Shown here in pieces: positions 11,765 through 25,037 of a stretch of 64,000 bases of DNA. Under the pieces are notes generated by a model. That model saw only the letters and a list, made by a program, of their open reading frames with translations, ran no database searches and was not told the DNA's origin. Each line of letters opens with the position of its first letter. Positions within the stretch are counted from its first letter, which is position 1. Origin of the DNA: Todiramphus chloris collaris (lineage: Eukaryota > Chordata > Aves > Coraciiformes > Alcedinidae). The translations under genes were made by a program, and so were the position numbers. The stretch is taken from assembly GCA_025345505.1 (NCBI GenBank), contig JANVCC010000021.1, positions 32,420,893-32,484,892 of the forward strand, in the 5' to 3' direction.

Positions 11765-12716
11765 TGGTTGCCTGCTTGTATTAAAGATCCTTTAGTTGCA
11801 TGAAGTACCCTGACAGATACGCTGGACAATGCTCATTGCAGCCATGGGTTATGAAATGTAGCTTTGTGTCAAAGGCAAACACCTTTTGATAGTGCTGTTC
11901 CATTACAGGTATGAATAGCATTGAAGGCTCTTTGGGGGAACCTCTTATGTCATGCTTTTATTTTATTCCAGTTGGATGAATCTTTCCTGCTGGAAGTAGG
12001 TCTGAAGGAAGAGTAGGCGTTTGATCTTGCTTTGATTAAAGTTGATGCAAAATTGGGTTTGAATTTAATGGCATGAGTTCAGTCTATAGAGAGGAACAAT
12101 TTAAGTCTTTCCAGCACATTTCGAATATTTTCAATGTGAAATTGGAACTTAGAAAGTGACCTAAACTTCCTTTTTGCTAGGCATTTGTTAAGCAACCGGA
12201 GATTGCTTTGACATGTTATTATTCACTGTGAGTTTGGAGTTTAACGGAATGAAAAGCCAGGAGCAGTAAATTAGATAATTTTTCTGTATTTCTTACTGTA
12301 CTTTAAATGTTGCCTCAAAATTAATCCCAGAACATAAGGTCATAGAGTGGTTTTGAAATGGTGACCTATAAACTACTAGTGACCCACTGTTTCAAAAAAC
12401 TCATGCAAAAGGTAACTAAGAAAACCCAATGAGGTTAATTATATTAATATTGAAATTATTCATCATTGTCTGCGATTACAGCTGGCCATGTCTTTTCCAT
12501 AATGTTGTCAAAGGAGTAACAGATGAAATTAAGTACTGTATCAGCAGGAAATATTTCTTTGGTTTTAGGGTTAGGGTTTTCTTCATGAACATAACAAAAC
12601 TGAAATTGAACTATGGGATTTCTTCTGTAAATTTCCTTCAGGGTGTCTTCTTCAGCTAGCTGGAGTAATTTCTTTTTTCTTTTTAAAGTCACATAGTTAT
12701 TTTAAGTTATCTTCCA

Positions 12717-12719
<3 letters not shown>

Positions 12720-12749
<30 letters not shown>
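12720..12749. repeat. Poly-T tract (T30)
   Basis: Thirty uninterrupted T residues, the longest homopolymer in the window. No retrocopy body or reverse-complement polyadenylation signal is evident beside it. Confidence 0.97.
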
Positions 12750-12754
<5 letters not shown>

Positions 12755-13985
12755 GACAACAGAATTCAAATTCATGTAAGTAGAGAACTGGTTATATTTA
12801 TCAAAGTAATAAGTTCTTGGCATGAGAATTTGGCTTTTATCCAAGGTTGGAAGTAGAACTAAAAATCTGAAAGACTATAGAAACAGTGAGAGAGCAAATT
12901 CCCAGATGTAGATTGGTATTTAAAGAGGTTAGTATCTAAGCTGTAGAAGGCGATTCAAAGGAAAAACCAAACAAATTATATTATAGCTTTGATTCTGGAG
13001 GGTCTGTAAGTACCTAAGGTTTTTCAGGTAAAGTTTCTATATCTAAAAATCTGCCAGTGTGTTTTCACAGAAGCAACACTCAAACTGGATGAAGTAAATA
13101 TTTTGTTGTCAGGACTGTGAATTTTAAATACGTTTAGACACAAAGTGTTCACCCCTGTGAATGATCTCTGGGAGAAGATATATCATCCAGCAAGTGGATT
13201 TTAGGAATGCGTAGCATGTGGTGACTGTGCTGAGTACAGCATGAAGCACTAGCCGTCACCATTTTTGCTTGGAGATGGATGAAGGCAGAGGAAAGCTGCC
13301 TGCACAGTGATGTGCAGTGTTCCCTTGGGACAAAGCAAAGCACTGTCCAGGGATGAGCATGTGTCATGACCTGTCACTGAATGATCATAGTGCACATCCT
13401 TCACATGTGCAGAAACGAATTTGAACCTATTGTAATTATTCAGTGAAATCATATTGGACAATGAATCTGGCATCTTAGGGTGCACAGCTTCAATTCTGCA
13501 TATATTTTGTTATATTGTGTTACCATGTGATGCTTCATGATTCTTTCTCTTGGAACCAGCTGCTTCCTTATTCTGTTTATACAGGTCACGCTGTGTAACC
13601 CACAAAGATTTTGCTGTCTTTACTTCTGTGAGGAAAATGTAAATGAGTTTATTATGAAACCATAATGCAGCTCAGCACCCCACATAAAATCCATTCTGAA
13701 TTGTAAGTGTGAATGATGTTAGGTTTACAAACACTGGTAGGATATGTCAAAAGATGGGCTGCTGCCTGAGCTCTCTGAAACAAGTTTTTGAACCCCAGAA
13801 CACTAGCATGAAATCCATGGAAACTTTACCATGATTTTTGTAAAATATCAGATTATACCTGAATAAAGATGGGCAGCTGTAACTCATAAGCACAGTAGGA
13901 ACAGATGAATTGCAAGGTCAAATTTCACTCTGAAGTACAACAGTAAAATTGATTTTTATTTCATTTTCAACTCCACCTGAAGATT

Positions 13986-14007
13986 AAAAAAAAAAAAAAA
14001 AAAAAAA
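13986..14007. repeat. Poly-A tract (A22)
   Basis: Twenty-two uninterrupted A residues. I see no upstream open frame that would mark it as the tail of a processed pseudogene. Confidence 0.95.
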
Positions 14008-15279
14008 TTAAGTTTTCAAGCTTATGCATGAGTGTCAATAAAGTGGAAGGGTCTTCTCAGAAGTCTGGTTTTTTTCTCATGATTTGTAACTATAGATTTT
14101 TTGTGATTATATCAATGAAAATGAATTAGGAGAGTAAAACTTCTGGGAACAGTGAACATCTGTAATTTTGAAGGAAAAGAATTCATGACCAACTTTCTTG
14201 CCAGTTTTCATGTGCAAAATTTAAACTCATACATCAGTTATACAGAATGCATTTACAACAGCTCTATCAACCTGTTGTCTCTTGAAAAACAAGATCTGTA
14301 AAAATTACATAAGCTGCATAGGAAGTGTCACAGCATAAAAAAACCTACATTATATTTAACCACTTAATATAAAAGTATGTAATGAACTGAGTTAATCACC
14401 ATCTGATACTTATGAAAGCATAGATTAAATGAGCTGACTGCCATTTAGGTCCCAGAAAGTAAGATATTCTTGCTAACATTTTGTTTGGTTTTGACAATGT
14501 CTTCCAGGACAAATGAATGAATTCAAGGACTCAAATATTCCTTAATTGTTTAGATCCCATCTCAGGAATGCTGAATCTGATGCTTAATCCTGTTCTGGGC
14601 TTGGCACTGGATCTGGATAAGGAGTAATATTCAAGGACTGCTTCTCAAGTCATTTGATCTATCACCTGATCTTGAACCAAAACCCACCAAATTAATTGCT
14701 TTACAGTTGGGGGATGTCTGAGCATGGAAGGAGATTGCTTGTTATTTCAGGTGCTGTATTGTTATGTGGGGCTAATTTCTCCTCCACTACATTTTTGAAA
14801 CTAAGGATGGGAATTCTTTTTCCTACATTTGTCTACCTAAAAGGTATTTTTATATTCTAAGCTAGTTATCACAGGCTTTTTCTATAGTAGATGTACATTT
14901 TCTGAGAATATTTCTTTTCTTCTTCAGTAAATTTTTGAAGATAACTGAACTGAGGTGCTCCAGGAGTGTATGCATTTCCAGTACAAAGTCCAGCTTTTGA
15001 ATGTCTAAGGTCATCTGAATCTCAGCCTGAAAAATGAATTTAAAACCATAAACGGTAAACACAGTATATCTGGTTTTAATCTACAGTTCTTGTCTTTATC
15101 ACTAACAAGTGAGAGCTAGGTATGGAAGTATCAGAAAAACCAAAACAAGTCAAAGGCTAGCCTCTAAGCCAATTTTAAAATAATGCAAACATATGGTTTG
15201 GCAAGATGTACTCCTAGAGATTTTATCATAGAATTTCTGGCATTGTAAATGTTATTTATTGAGGTTTCTAATTTGTGAG

Positions 15280-16205
15280 TCATAGAACCATAGAATTCCA
15301 GGAGCCCCATCCAACCTGACCTTGAATGTTTCCAGGGATGGGGCACCTACCACCTCTTTGGGCAACCTATTCCAGTATTTCACCACCCACAAAAAAATAA
15401 AAAAAAAAAGAGAAAGAGTCTTCCTTATATCCAGTCTAAATGTGTGCTGTTTTACTTTAAAAGCATTACCCCTTGTCATGTTACAACAGGCCTTTCTAAA
15501 GGACTGCCCTCGTGTACTTCATAAGCCCCCTTTAAGTACTGGAAGGCTGCAATCAGGTCTTCCCAGAGCTTTCTCTTCCACAGGCTGAACAACCCCAACA
15601 TTATCAGCCTTTCTTCATAAGAGAAGCATTCCAGACCTCTGATAATTTTTGTGGCCTTCCTCTAGACCTGCTCAAATAGGTTTACGTCCTTCTTGTACAG
15701 ACAACTCCAGAGCTGCACACAGTACTCCATCTGAGAACTCACCAGAGTGGAGTAGATGGGGAGAATCATCACCCTCAACTTGCTGGCCAGTCTTCTTTTG
15801 ATGCAGTACAGGATACGGTTGGCTTCCTTAGATGTGAGTGCACATTATTGACTCATGTCCAGTTTTTCATCGACCAGTACCCCCAAGTCCTTTGCTGCTC
15901 TCAATCACATCATCTTCCAGCTTGTATTGATACTGGGAATTGCCCCAAGCCACGTGCAGGGCCTTGCATTTAGCCTTGTTGAATCTCATGACATTCACAC
16001 AGGCCCACTTCTCAAGCATGTCCAGGTCCCTCTGAATGGCATCCTGTCCCTCAGGAGTGTCAGCTTCACCACTCATCTTGGTGTCATCTTGCTGAGGGTA
16101 TGCACTCAATCCTACTGCTATATCATTGATGAGGATACTAAACAGTACTGGTTCCAATACAGACCTCTGAGGCATGCCACTAGTCACCAATCTCCATTTT
16201 GTATC
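15280..16205 (-). mobile_element. CR1 LINE, old copy with RT core and shortened 3' UTR
   Basis: It opens with TCATAGAACCATAGAATTCC and then jumps to the CCCCATCCAACCTGACCTTG block, skipping the usual pyrimidine-rich 3' UTR. The minus-strand frame at 15252-15479 shows VKYWNRLPKEVVGAPSLET. The frame at 15867-16190 shows TSGMPQRSVLEPVLFSILIND and QQDDTKMSG, the degraded FADD box. An A-rich insertion sits at 15391-15415 in the C-terminal region. The 5' truncation falls near 16205. Confidence 0.93.
15867..16190 (-). pseudogene. CR1 RT core remnant
   Basis: A 107-codon open piece of CR1 ORF2 running from SGMPQRSVLEP (degraded SGVPQGS motif) through QDDTKMSGE (catalytic box) to MRFNKAKCKALHV and QYQYKLEDDVIES. 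It ends at a frame break inside the ESS region. Loss of residues just before QDD suggests a small deletion next to the catalytic box. Not functional. Confidence 0.7.
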
Positions 16206-16336
16206 ACATGAAAACTATGAGTATTCTTAAATGTAGACTGAGGCTGAAGCTGTCATACAAATCTAATCCATCTAGAAAACAGTATGACTGATTTTCCCCT
16301 TGAATTATTGTACTCAATTTTGCATGATTTCAGAGA

Positions 16337-16392
16337 TTACTAAAAAAAAAATAAAAAGAAAGAAAAAAAAGGGTTTTTTTCTTTTTTAGTAA
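16337..16392. repeat. A/T-rich inverted repeat
   Basis: TTACTAAAAAA at 16337-16347 is the exact reverse complement of TTTTTTAGTAA at 16382-16392. The A-rich and T-rich interior can extend the pairing. The 56-bp unit could form a hairpin. Confidence 0.8.
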
Positions 16393-16839
16393 AAATAATA
16401 AAGGAAAATATTGTTTGGTTTTCTTTAAGTTTAGAAGTATTTTTTAACATACTGAGCATGTCTGGAGTATTATTTGAAAGTATATACCATGGTCAACTGT
16501 TCAGTGCTGACACTGAGTGGTTCATGTCAAGAGCACTTATGCCTAAAGCCTTCTCTGGCAGATTTGCTTGTAGAGACATTGTTGAAACTGTCAAGAACAA
16601 ACACTAAAGATAATATAGCAATGGGAATGATCGGGAGTCTAGTATTGGAGGCTGCTGTTATTTAACAAAATAGTTTACCTAGTGATATGCAAATGCATTT
16701 TTATGCAGCATGATAAATGGCTATAAATTCTTGGATAACACCTATATGAAGCTACAGTTCCAGAAGTAACACATAATTGCAAAATTAAACATAACTTAAA
16801 CCCTTGAAAATTTGCATTTGGCAGGGTTTTGGGTTTTAG

Positions 16840-16859
16840 TTTTTTTTTTTTTTTTTTTT
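16840..16859. repeat. Poly-T tract (T20)
   Basis: Twenty uninterrupted T residues preceded by a GT-rich stretch. Confidence 0.95.
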
Positions 16860-19132
16860 GCCTCGTCTCAGATTTGAATGTAGTACCCAGCCCATATACA
16901 TTTGATTTCATTTACAAGTTCAGCCTTCCAGAGGTACTTATGTCTGGCCATTGACTGATGAGGAGATGTAGATAACTGGTCTTCTACCTTAAGTAAGAAA
17001 AACTCAATATAAAAAATAGTATTTTTGTTTTATTCCCTTTCAGAGTGTTTTTTTCATAATCCAGACTGTTCTGTTATCCGGAGATCTGTAACTCACCTCC
17101 TTGACAATACAGAAAAAGTAATTTTTGCAGAACCTAGAATTAGGATGACTCGCATGCAGGAATGTGTGCAGCACCTTAGATGAAAACCTTATTCCAAGCA
17201 CTCTAATTACCAACCACATCATGTAAATATATTTGTCTGATTCCCTCACTATAGCTGCAAACTGTAGTCCCCTACATAAGCAGTTAGTGCTGGCCTAATA
17301 TGTTGGCAGATGGCATGCTGGTCCTTTTCCAGTAGAGTCTGCCAGCTCACATGGCTACCACCCACTCCCTTCCTCTTTCCCCCACCTTGCACCTCCTGTA
17401 TCTTTTTAATACCCTTGCTTCTCCCCAGAGCTCTTGGAAGATGGTATATTTAGAGAAAGGACAATTTCATGTTCCAGAAGATTTTAAAACTGTAGCCAAC
17501 TATGGCTTAGCTGGCATGCTGAAGTTTTCAAGAGCATCTGTCTATAAAATACTCTGACTCTACTTCTTACTGATCTCGGTTGGAGGCTTTGAGGGGAAGC
17601 TTGCAGTTCTTGTTCTACAAACTACAAAAGAAAACCACAACCCAAATATATATATAAAAAAATCTATACAGTATTTGAAACTTGATAGAAAATACATTTT
17701 GTTGGTACCAAAAAGGACAGCTGCAAGACTACTACTCTCTCTTCTCACACCTGCTAACTATAGTTTTTTTCTAGGAACTTGTGCTGTCAACAAAAAATTT
17801 AGAATAGACTTTTAAAGATGAAGGCTCTAGAAATAAAGACTGTTTAATATCTGATGTAAGATTGTCCAAAAGTGAATAATAAAATCTGAAAGTTAAAGTC
17901 ATGAGCATCACAAAACAAACAAACAAACAAAATCAAATCACCTGTGTAGATATTAGAGAGGGGTTTTTTTAATTGATTAATAATCTTATATAACATTAGA
18001 GAAAAGTCTGTAATTCTAAGCAAGATCAGATTCCCTATAGTGAATGGTTGGCTATGCCTCAAAGGCTATAACATTTACAAAGAAAACATGGGCAAATAAT
18101 GAGTGTTAGGAAGTTTTGTTATTCTCAGTTTCAAACCATAATAATTTTTTTATTTACTGTCTATTTTTAAGAGTATTTACTAAGTATTAAAAACCTTTTG
18201 GTCATCTCTGTCAAATGTAATGACACAATTTTTATAGGCAAAATAGGTTTGGTGCTTTTACATTTTAGCTTATGGTGCACCTAAACTTCATCCAGTATTT
18301 GCATGAAAAATGTATCATTACATGAAAGTAATTAGGTATCTGTCATTGCCAGATGCTTTTCCCTTTTAAAGATAGTGGCATTTCAACATTGAATTATGAC
18401 TGCATTTGAATAAGGAGTTACAACAGACCTCTACATTACTACCTTATCATGAAGTACACTGTACCTAAGTAATTGTAGTTTTCTTCATGCCATTTGTAAG
18501 GAGTGTTTTTTATGGTTCAAAATAGGACTCAGAATTATTGAGGAAAGCTGGTAGTCTAAAACTGGCACAAATTAAAAATGCAGTTGTGACTGAAAGTTGG
18601 CAGAGATAGAGTATGGAGTAGTTTGCTCCAGCATGTCTATCCCTGCATGACTAGCTTCATTATCGGCCAGCAAGCAAAGGAATGAAAGCAAAGAAATAGT
18701 AATCAGAGCAATAATCTTAAATTTCTTGCAGATTTTAGTGAATGAAAACAATAAATCATATGAAAAATGTGATGATCATTGTTTTGGTGAATTTCTGTAT
18801 GCAAATGCCGGTTACCTGGCCAGGTGGAGTTTCTCATAGGGAAGAGCTTTTCATGTATTCTTTTATACTTCAGTGAAACCCAAGATCTTGTAAGATTGTT
18901 ATATTTTTTTGTTTCTATGGAAGCATAGATCAAAGAAATATTCTTCATCGCCCCTATGCTCCATTTGAAAAGTTGATGAGCTATAAAGTATCTTTTTGCT
19001 TTGGTTGGTCTCCACAGCAGTTCCTTAGCTGCTTCAAGTGCCATTAACAATTCCTATAGGTAATGTTTTAAATCCTAGAGACTTTCTTTGCAGTAAGATA
19101 CCCAAAACACAGGTATCCTGGTTTTTTACAGG

Positions 19133-19150
19133 ATATATATATATATATAT
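19133..19150. repeat. (AT)9 microsatellite
   Basis: Nine perfect AT units, followed by GTTTGTTTG. Confidence 0.95.
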
Positions 19151-20379
19151 GTTTGTTTGTTTTGTCTGGGGTTTTTTAATGACATCTGACTGAATAAAAT
19201 CTGTCAGACATAAGACTGGAATGAGACATTAATACATGTATTGCCTTAGTATTTCCAGTTTTCATATACCCAATCCAAAAGACACTTGCTTATGTTCTGC
19301 TTATGTTATGTCAAATTATTATGATATGTCTCTCAGTTATTTTCTGACAGTTTCCACTCTTGCGATGTGTAGGGTTGATACAGTAATATTTTCACAAATA
19401 ATTAATGTCTTAGATTCTTGTCCACTTGGTCACTGACAGATCTTTGGGTTTCTAACCACTTTCTAATTGCAGCTGCCTTCCTGAGCAGCTTTGTCTCTTT
19501 ATGATGCAGGTGAAATTCAGACTTTCATCCCAACTCTGAACTGTCTTTTTTTTTTACGCTAGGTGTTGAATTTGGGAGATATTTCCTCCAAATCACTGCA
19601 GTTCTGAGTTATCTTACTGCACTAAGGGATTTTCAAGTACTGCTGAAAAAGAAGTTAATTCATGAATTTGTTTTTATCTCCATCTCTCTTAAAGTAACAA
19701 CCATGTAAAAGTGTAGTGAGTGCAGTAATAGACACTTACGTGGTTTCACCAGATCTGTCACAGGATGTTAAGCAAGTTTATTGTTTGACATCTCTTTATT
19801 AAAATGCAAATTCTGGCATTTTACCAAGCTGGCAAATCCTTTCCACTCAACAGTGTGGAGCAATGAAATCCACACAACTGTATTTAGAGAGAATGCAATA
19901 TTGCCAGGGCAATTTGCTAAAAGTAGTAAAAAATTCAAACTTGGATAAATAAAGATTATCAGAAGATTCTAAGAGGAAATAAATAAAATAATAGTCTGAC
20001 TTTCAGTGTTCTCATTCTTCTACCTGCATGTTTTGCAATCGTACTTCAGAACAGAATTACTCAAATAGTGCTCTAAACATTTTTGACAACAGATTATCAG
20101 TATAAGCATTCTAGCTCATATATATTTGAATATGATTCACTTATTTTAAGAGAAATTGTAATTACATTGTGAACTAAATGAAGAAAATGAAGAAAAAAGA
20201 GGAAATGTTTCAATAAGAAAGAACCATTTGACTAATGGGATGAGCACTGAGGTATTCATGCTATATGGAGGGAAGTAAAGCGTAGAGTATTGAATTATAT
20301 TCCCTTTGATCAATTAGTGTTAGCAAACCCTTTGTTTTTTGCGTTTTTTTTAAATCCAAATGACAAAATTTGCTTAATC

Positions 20380-20822
20380 GCAGAATCACAGAATGTTAGG
20401 GGTCGGAAGGGACCTTGAAAGATCATTTGGTCCAACCCCCCCCTTCCAGAGCAGGATGGCCTAGGTTAGGGCACACAGGAACACATCCAGGTGGGTTTTG
20501 AATGTCTTCAGAGAAGGTGACTCCAAAATCTCCCTGGGCAGCATGTTCCAGTGCTCTGTCACCCTCATAGTGAAAAAGTTTCTCTTTATATTTACATAGA
20601 ACCTCCTATGTTCCAGCTTGAACCCATTGCTCCTTGTTTTATCATTGGACATCACTGAGAATAGCCTGGCTCCATCCTCCTGACACTCGCCCTTCACATA
20701 TTTATAAATATTAATGAGGTCACCCCTCAGTCTCCTCCAAGCTAAAGAGACCCAGCTCCCTCAGCCTTTCCTCATAAGGGAGATGTTCCACTCCCTTAAT
20801 CATCTTTGTGGCTCTTAATAGC
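20380..20822 (-). mobile_element. CR1 LINE 3' fragment
   Basis: It begins CGCAGAATCACAGAATGTTA and GGAAGGGACCTTGAAAGATC, the CR1 3' end of a subfamily different from the young pair. The minus-strand frame at 20461-20697 contains [20 protein letters not shown] and [20 protein letters not shown]. Continuing past that frame are the blocks for the SLEE/RLSELGLF region, ending near CTTTGTGGCTCTT at about 20817. It is 5'-truncated and moderately diverged. Confidence 0.93.
20461..20697 (-). pseudogene. CR1 ORF2 C-terminal remnant
   Basis: A 78-codon open frame holding the extreme C-terminus of CR1 ORF2, with [14 protein letters not shown] and the terminal LDVFL stretch. It is only a tail with no catalytic residues. 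Confidence 0.7.
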
Positions 20823-23517
20823 ATCTAACAAGCAGTTTAATATTCAAAGAAATTTACTATCATTAAATAACCATGCAAGTAAGACTGTGACAGTAGTGTG
20901 AAAAGTTATACAAGTTAGAGAATATCTAGCAAGTGTAAAAGAAATGAGGTTGTATTTAGCTTAATTAGTGACAGAGAAATAGTTACTGGTCATAAGGTTT
21001 CTGTTTTATAAAGGTATGAAAAGGATCTAGAGGGAAGTACTTAATGGTTCTTAACATGTTCATGTGGTGGTACAGGACTGCAAATGAAAAGAAAATCAGT
21101 CCTCAGTCTTGGGATTATGGGCTATGATAAAATATGAAGTAGTGCTAATTAATTGTAGGTAAGACTGGGCTTAAATTGGTTGGTATGCACTGCTGAAATT
21201 TATACAGAGAAGTAAAAAATCAGTATAGTGCTAGGATGAACCAAAGCTGTTAAAAACTTTTTTAACAACAGAACAGAAATATTAGAGCTCTTTCATAGGA
21301 TACATTCATTACAAGACATGATGGATTGTTTAAAAAAGATCATAGACCCACCCTGGCTTTGCTTCTGATTTGTTTTAGAAACAGATAGTTGTGGGATTTA
21401 CAGTTGCCAACATGGGAACTGTTGGGCTCTCAGCAAACTATTCTGAAAATTCAAGCTGAATGGAAAGACTACTTTTTCTCATTAAGATGAAAAGGATGAA
21501 ATGAGTGGAGTCTTGGCCGTGCCTCACTTGGCAAAGAGCCAAGCAGGATTCTGAAAGAGTTTGGATGACTCATGATAAAAAAAAGAAGTAATGTTTTAAC
21601 TAAACATGTAATATGCAAAAAGGATTACCCTCTATCTCCAGTGACTGCTTTTACATTTCCACAGCTGGAAAAGACAGACAGAGAAAGAGGCTGATTTAAG
21701 GATTTAGATCTTTATTTTATCCAGAACAAATGGGACTTCCACTTTAGTGGAAGACCTAACTTTCATAAGCAACAGCTTAATATTGAGGATGAAATAAATC
21801 ACTGCAATTTTAATAATCAGAAACTGGTAGATGAAAAGAACTTTTGCAGGCTTCACCTAATAAAAGAATACCCTAATCATATCCCCATACAGTCCAAAGT
21901 ATTTAACCGACTTTAAAAGTCTCAACTGATTAGATTCTGTTAAATTGGTTTGCATAAGTACAGGAGACTATATTTCATGCTCATTCCCACCTTCAGGAAA
22001 ACATAAGACAAACCCTTTAATAAATGTGCTGTTAAAATCTTAGAAAATGGAATAATTCAGTGTTAAACTGGTTTGATAAAGAGGTCTGATGGCATGATAA
22101 TGGAACTTAATTTCCATCTTCAGGACAGTGGCCATCAATATAGTCTACAAATAAATATACTTAAAGTATAAAGTAATCTTTGATGAGGTAGGCTTGATGT
22201 TTAAAGATCTCTCAAATACAAATGATATACAGAAATCTAAAACATTTCATATTGTGAGACAAAGCCAAGTGGTATTAGTGGCAGGTTAATCTTCTTTGCC
22301 ATGGAAGATTACACTTGGCATACATAATGACTGGATTTTTATAACCAGAACAAAAAAAAAAAAAAAATCTGAAAACCCACTTGTGTAAAATGTGAAGTCT
22401 AATCATCACATAAGTCTGCAAAACACAGTGACTAATCAGGTATATGAAGTTATTTTGTTAAAAAAGAGAAATAATCTATTGCCTCAAGAATGGGTGAAAC
22501 AACCAAAGGAATGCAAACCCAAAACATTTAATCTCTAACTGGCATTAATGACATCAATTCCTAAGAAATTTATAAAGGTATTTGAAGTAGAAATATAAAC
22601 CAAATAACTATAATTTCAAGTCTTTCTCTATTGGAAGATAAACCTGAGCATTCATTCTATCTCACTTTTGTGAAGTCTCCAGACTTCTCATCCCAAACTG
22701 CCTGTTTCTAAAATGCATGCATCTTTCAAAAGCTGACGGAACAACAGAATTAATCAAGACTGATGGGCCCTCATTTCAGCTAGTTCCTTGTAATCCATCA
22801 AAAATATTTCCATAAAGATTGAATTAGTCTACAGAACATCCTAAAAAGTTACAATTCATAATCACCATGTTCTTTAACTCCCAAAGTTTAAAAAGTTATA
22901 TATCTATATTTATGCCCAAGAGCGCACACACTTTTTGAAGAAAAAAAAAATCCACTTTTTGGAGACATTATGATACTTTCAGTAATTTTATTAATCAGTT
23001 ATAGTTCTTCAAAGTTATTATGAAGTGTTCATCCTTTAATTTATTTTTTAAATTATTATTATTTTTATTCTTTTATGACATGAACACAACAAACTTAAGT
23101 TTTGAGTGTTGCAGTTCTTTTTTGATGACCATGCTCACGTTCCTTATTTGGTCCCTTACTTGTTTCCAGTTTTCTGTTTACAACCATGTTAGACTTCACC
23201 AGAAGAAAAGAAAATTACTCCTCAGTACTACAGTTTTAAGGACATAGAGAAAGATGTGTATTGCTGAAGAACTTTGTCTTTCCGGGAATGTAACTTAGCT
23301 AGTTTGTGCACAAGTACTAATCAAGCTTCTTCTTAAGAGATATATATGCAGTAATTTTATTTTGTTTAAATCTGCTTTTCAAGTATACTGCACAGAGTAT
23401 TGGCAGTAGGAGAGTCTACTATAAGCTTCTATCATCATTTATGTTTGGAAACCAGATTTTTTTCTTCTCCTGCCTCTGTGGTCACCCAAACACCTACTGC
23501 CTATTCCTACTACTCCC

Positions 23518-23544
23518 TTTTCTTTTTCTTTTCTTTTCTTTTTT
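23518..23544. repeat. (TTTTC)n pyrimidine microsatellite
   Basis: An imperfect run of TTTTC and TTTTTC units on the plus strand. Confidence 0.85.
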
Positions 23545-24725
23545 CCCTTAGTTACATTTTTATTCTTTTATATTTAAATTATTTCTGTTCTTTTTAATTC
23601 GCATTTCCTTTTTCTTTTGTTCATCTCAGAGACATTAGAACTTGTATAATGAATGTATCTTCCACAAGAACAAAAATAATTTTACTGTTTTCCATTTGAC
23701 CCATTGCTTTGCATTTGTATTATTTGCAGCTATTTTTCATGTCTCCCTTTCTATAATGCCACTGAAAGTTTGTGAATTGTTATCTCAAGAAACTAAGAAA
23801 AGTCAGTAGGAAATATGGAATACTTTATTGTTTTAGTTTGGAACATTTTAGGTGTAGAGGAAGGCAATGAACATTATTATAAAGGTTAAACAAGAATAAA
23901 ACCTTAAAAAGAAATCCTCTCTCAATCAGTATTTTTTCCAGATGATAAAAAGAAAACCAAAGAGATGAAATTGACAAATGTAGCATATAATGGTCCTTCT
24001 TGGAGAAGTACTACAGGGGCCTCATTAGTAGACATTTTAGTACAATCATTTTTACCCCTGTGGCTGTCACTTCAGACTACTCAGAAAAGGTGGCTGTAGG
24101 AGCTAATCATAGTGATGCCTTTCTCAATTTTATTTTCCTTATAAAAATGAGGCACAAGAGAGCTGGTAAATTCTAATTGAAATCAGAATTATCATTGCCA
24201 TGGATGCATGCTGTGTCTGTAGGGTATGTTTGTGCCAGTGGAAAATTTCCTTTTTCCCTGTAATAAGTTTGGGGGCTTTAGACTTAAATGTAAAGTTGTG
24301 CTGAGGTCAGTATTAGCGGACATTTTATTCTGCCATTTTCAATAGCATTTCCATCTTGATGAATAGAAGCACAGCTGTCTGTTTCTGTTTAACATTACTA
24401 ACTGTGGTTAATAAGGGGAGGGGCAGACTTCAAGGAGATGTGCCATTTACATTGCACTTTAAAGTTTAAATGGGCTCTCTCTTGCACGTAATTTTTTTTC
24501 CTTCAATATTCACTCTATTTCTCTTACAAAAATAATTATAAGTACCATTTACTGCTTGCAGTTTAATTACCACCTTGAGAGACACTGCAAGATCTCCATT
24601 GCTCAAAATATTGTGTAAGACCAAAGTGAAGTATTGCAATGGTATTTCAAAGTGGGGGAAAATCTCCATTTTATTCAGCTTCAGAGAAGTATCCTCCTGT
24701 AGTGGTCCATTATGCAGATACCAGG

Positions 24726-24761
24726 AAAAAACAAACAAACAAACAAACAAACAAACAAAAA
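24726..24761. repeat. (CAAA)n microsatellite
   Basis: Eight CAAA units, with flanking A runs. The plus-strand frame through it encodes a NKQT repeat, which is an artefact of the microsatellite. Confidence 0.95.
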
Positions 24762-25037
24762 CATAGAGAGAAAGAGTGTAATTCCTGAAACTCCATTCCT
24801 GCCACCACTAGGTTTATATGATAGTCATGGATTAATAATCACTTGCTGTAGCAAGTGTTCAGAAATATCCCTCACCCTTTTCTCTTGGAAAACAGGCATT
24901 TTTTAGGAAGCTAAACAGAGAAAAAAAAAAAAAAGTTTAGAAAGTTTTGAGCTCAATTGAAGATGTTTTCGCATCTCTGTTAATATCCTGTAACTTTCCA
25001 GCTTTGGAAGACTTTCTAGTTTTGAAGGACTGACACA

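Larger units (their letters stand above)
11738..15279. other. AT-rich unique sequence, no gene seen
   Basis: No transposon recognised. It includes the T30 tract at 12720-12749 and the A22 tract at 13986-14007. A 78-codon minus-strand frame at 12456-12692 has a more protein-like, charged composition than its neighbours, but has no motif and no recognisable splice context (see findings). Confidence 0.5.
16206..20379. other. AT-rich unique sequence, no gene seen
   Basis: No recognised transposon or exon over 4.2 kb. Low-complexity features are a T20 tract at 16840-16859, an (AT)n near 17648, a (CAAA)n near 17915-17930 and (AT)9 at 19133-19150. The 115-codon minus-strand frame at 18703-19050 has no motif and AT-driven composition. 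Confidence 0.5.
20823..25037. other. AT-rich unique sequence, no gene seen
   Basis: No recognised transposon. It contains an A16 tract (22352-22367), a T/C-rich tract (23518-23544) and a (CAAA)n array (24726-24761). Open frames are under 95 codons and lack motifs. Confidence 0.5.

Noticed and set aside
12565..12576. TTAGGGTTAGGG, telomere-like hexamers
   Set aside because: Only two units, which is expected by chance in 64 kb; not an interstitial telomere array.
12720..14007. T30 and A22 tracts as possible tails of processed pseudogenes
   Set aside because: No polyadenylation signal at the right distance and no gene-like sequence beside them. CR1 does not use poly-A tails, and processed pseudogenes are rare in birds.
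24726..24761. NKQTNKQT peptide repeat in a plus-strand frame
   Set aside because: A direct product of the (CAAA)n microsatellite, not a protein repeat.
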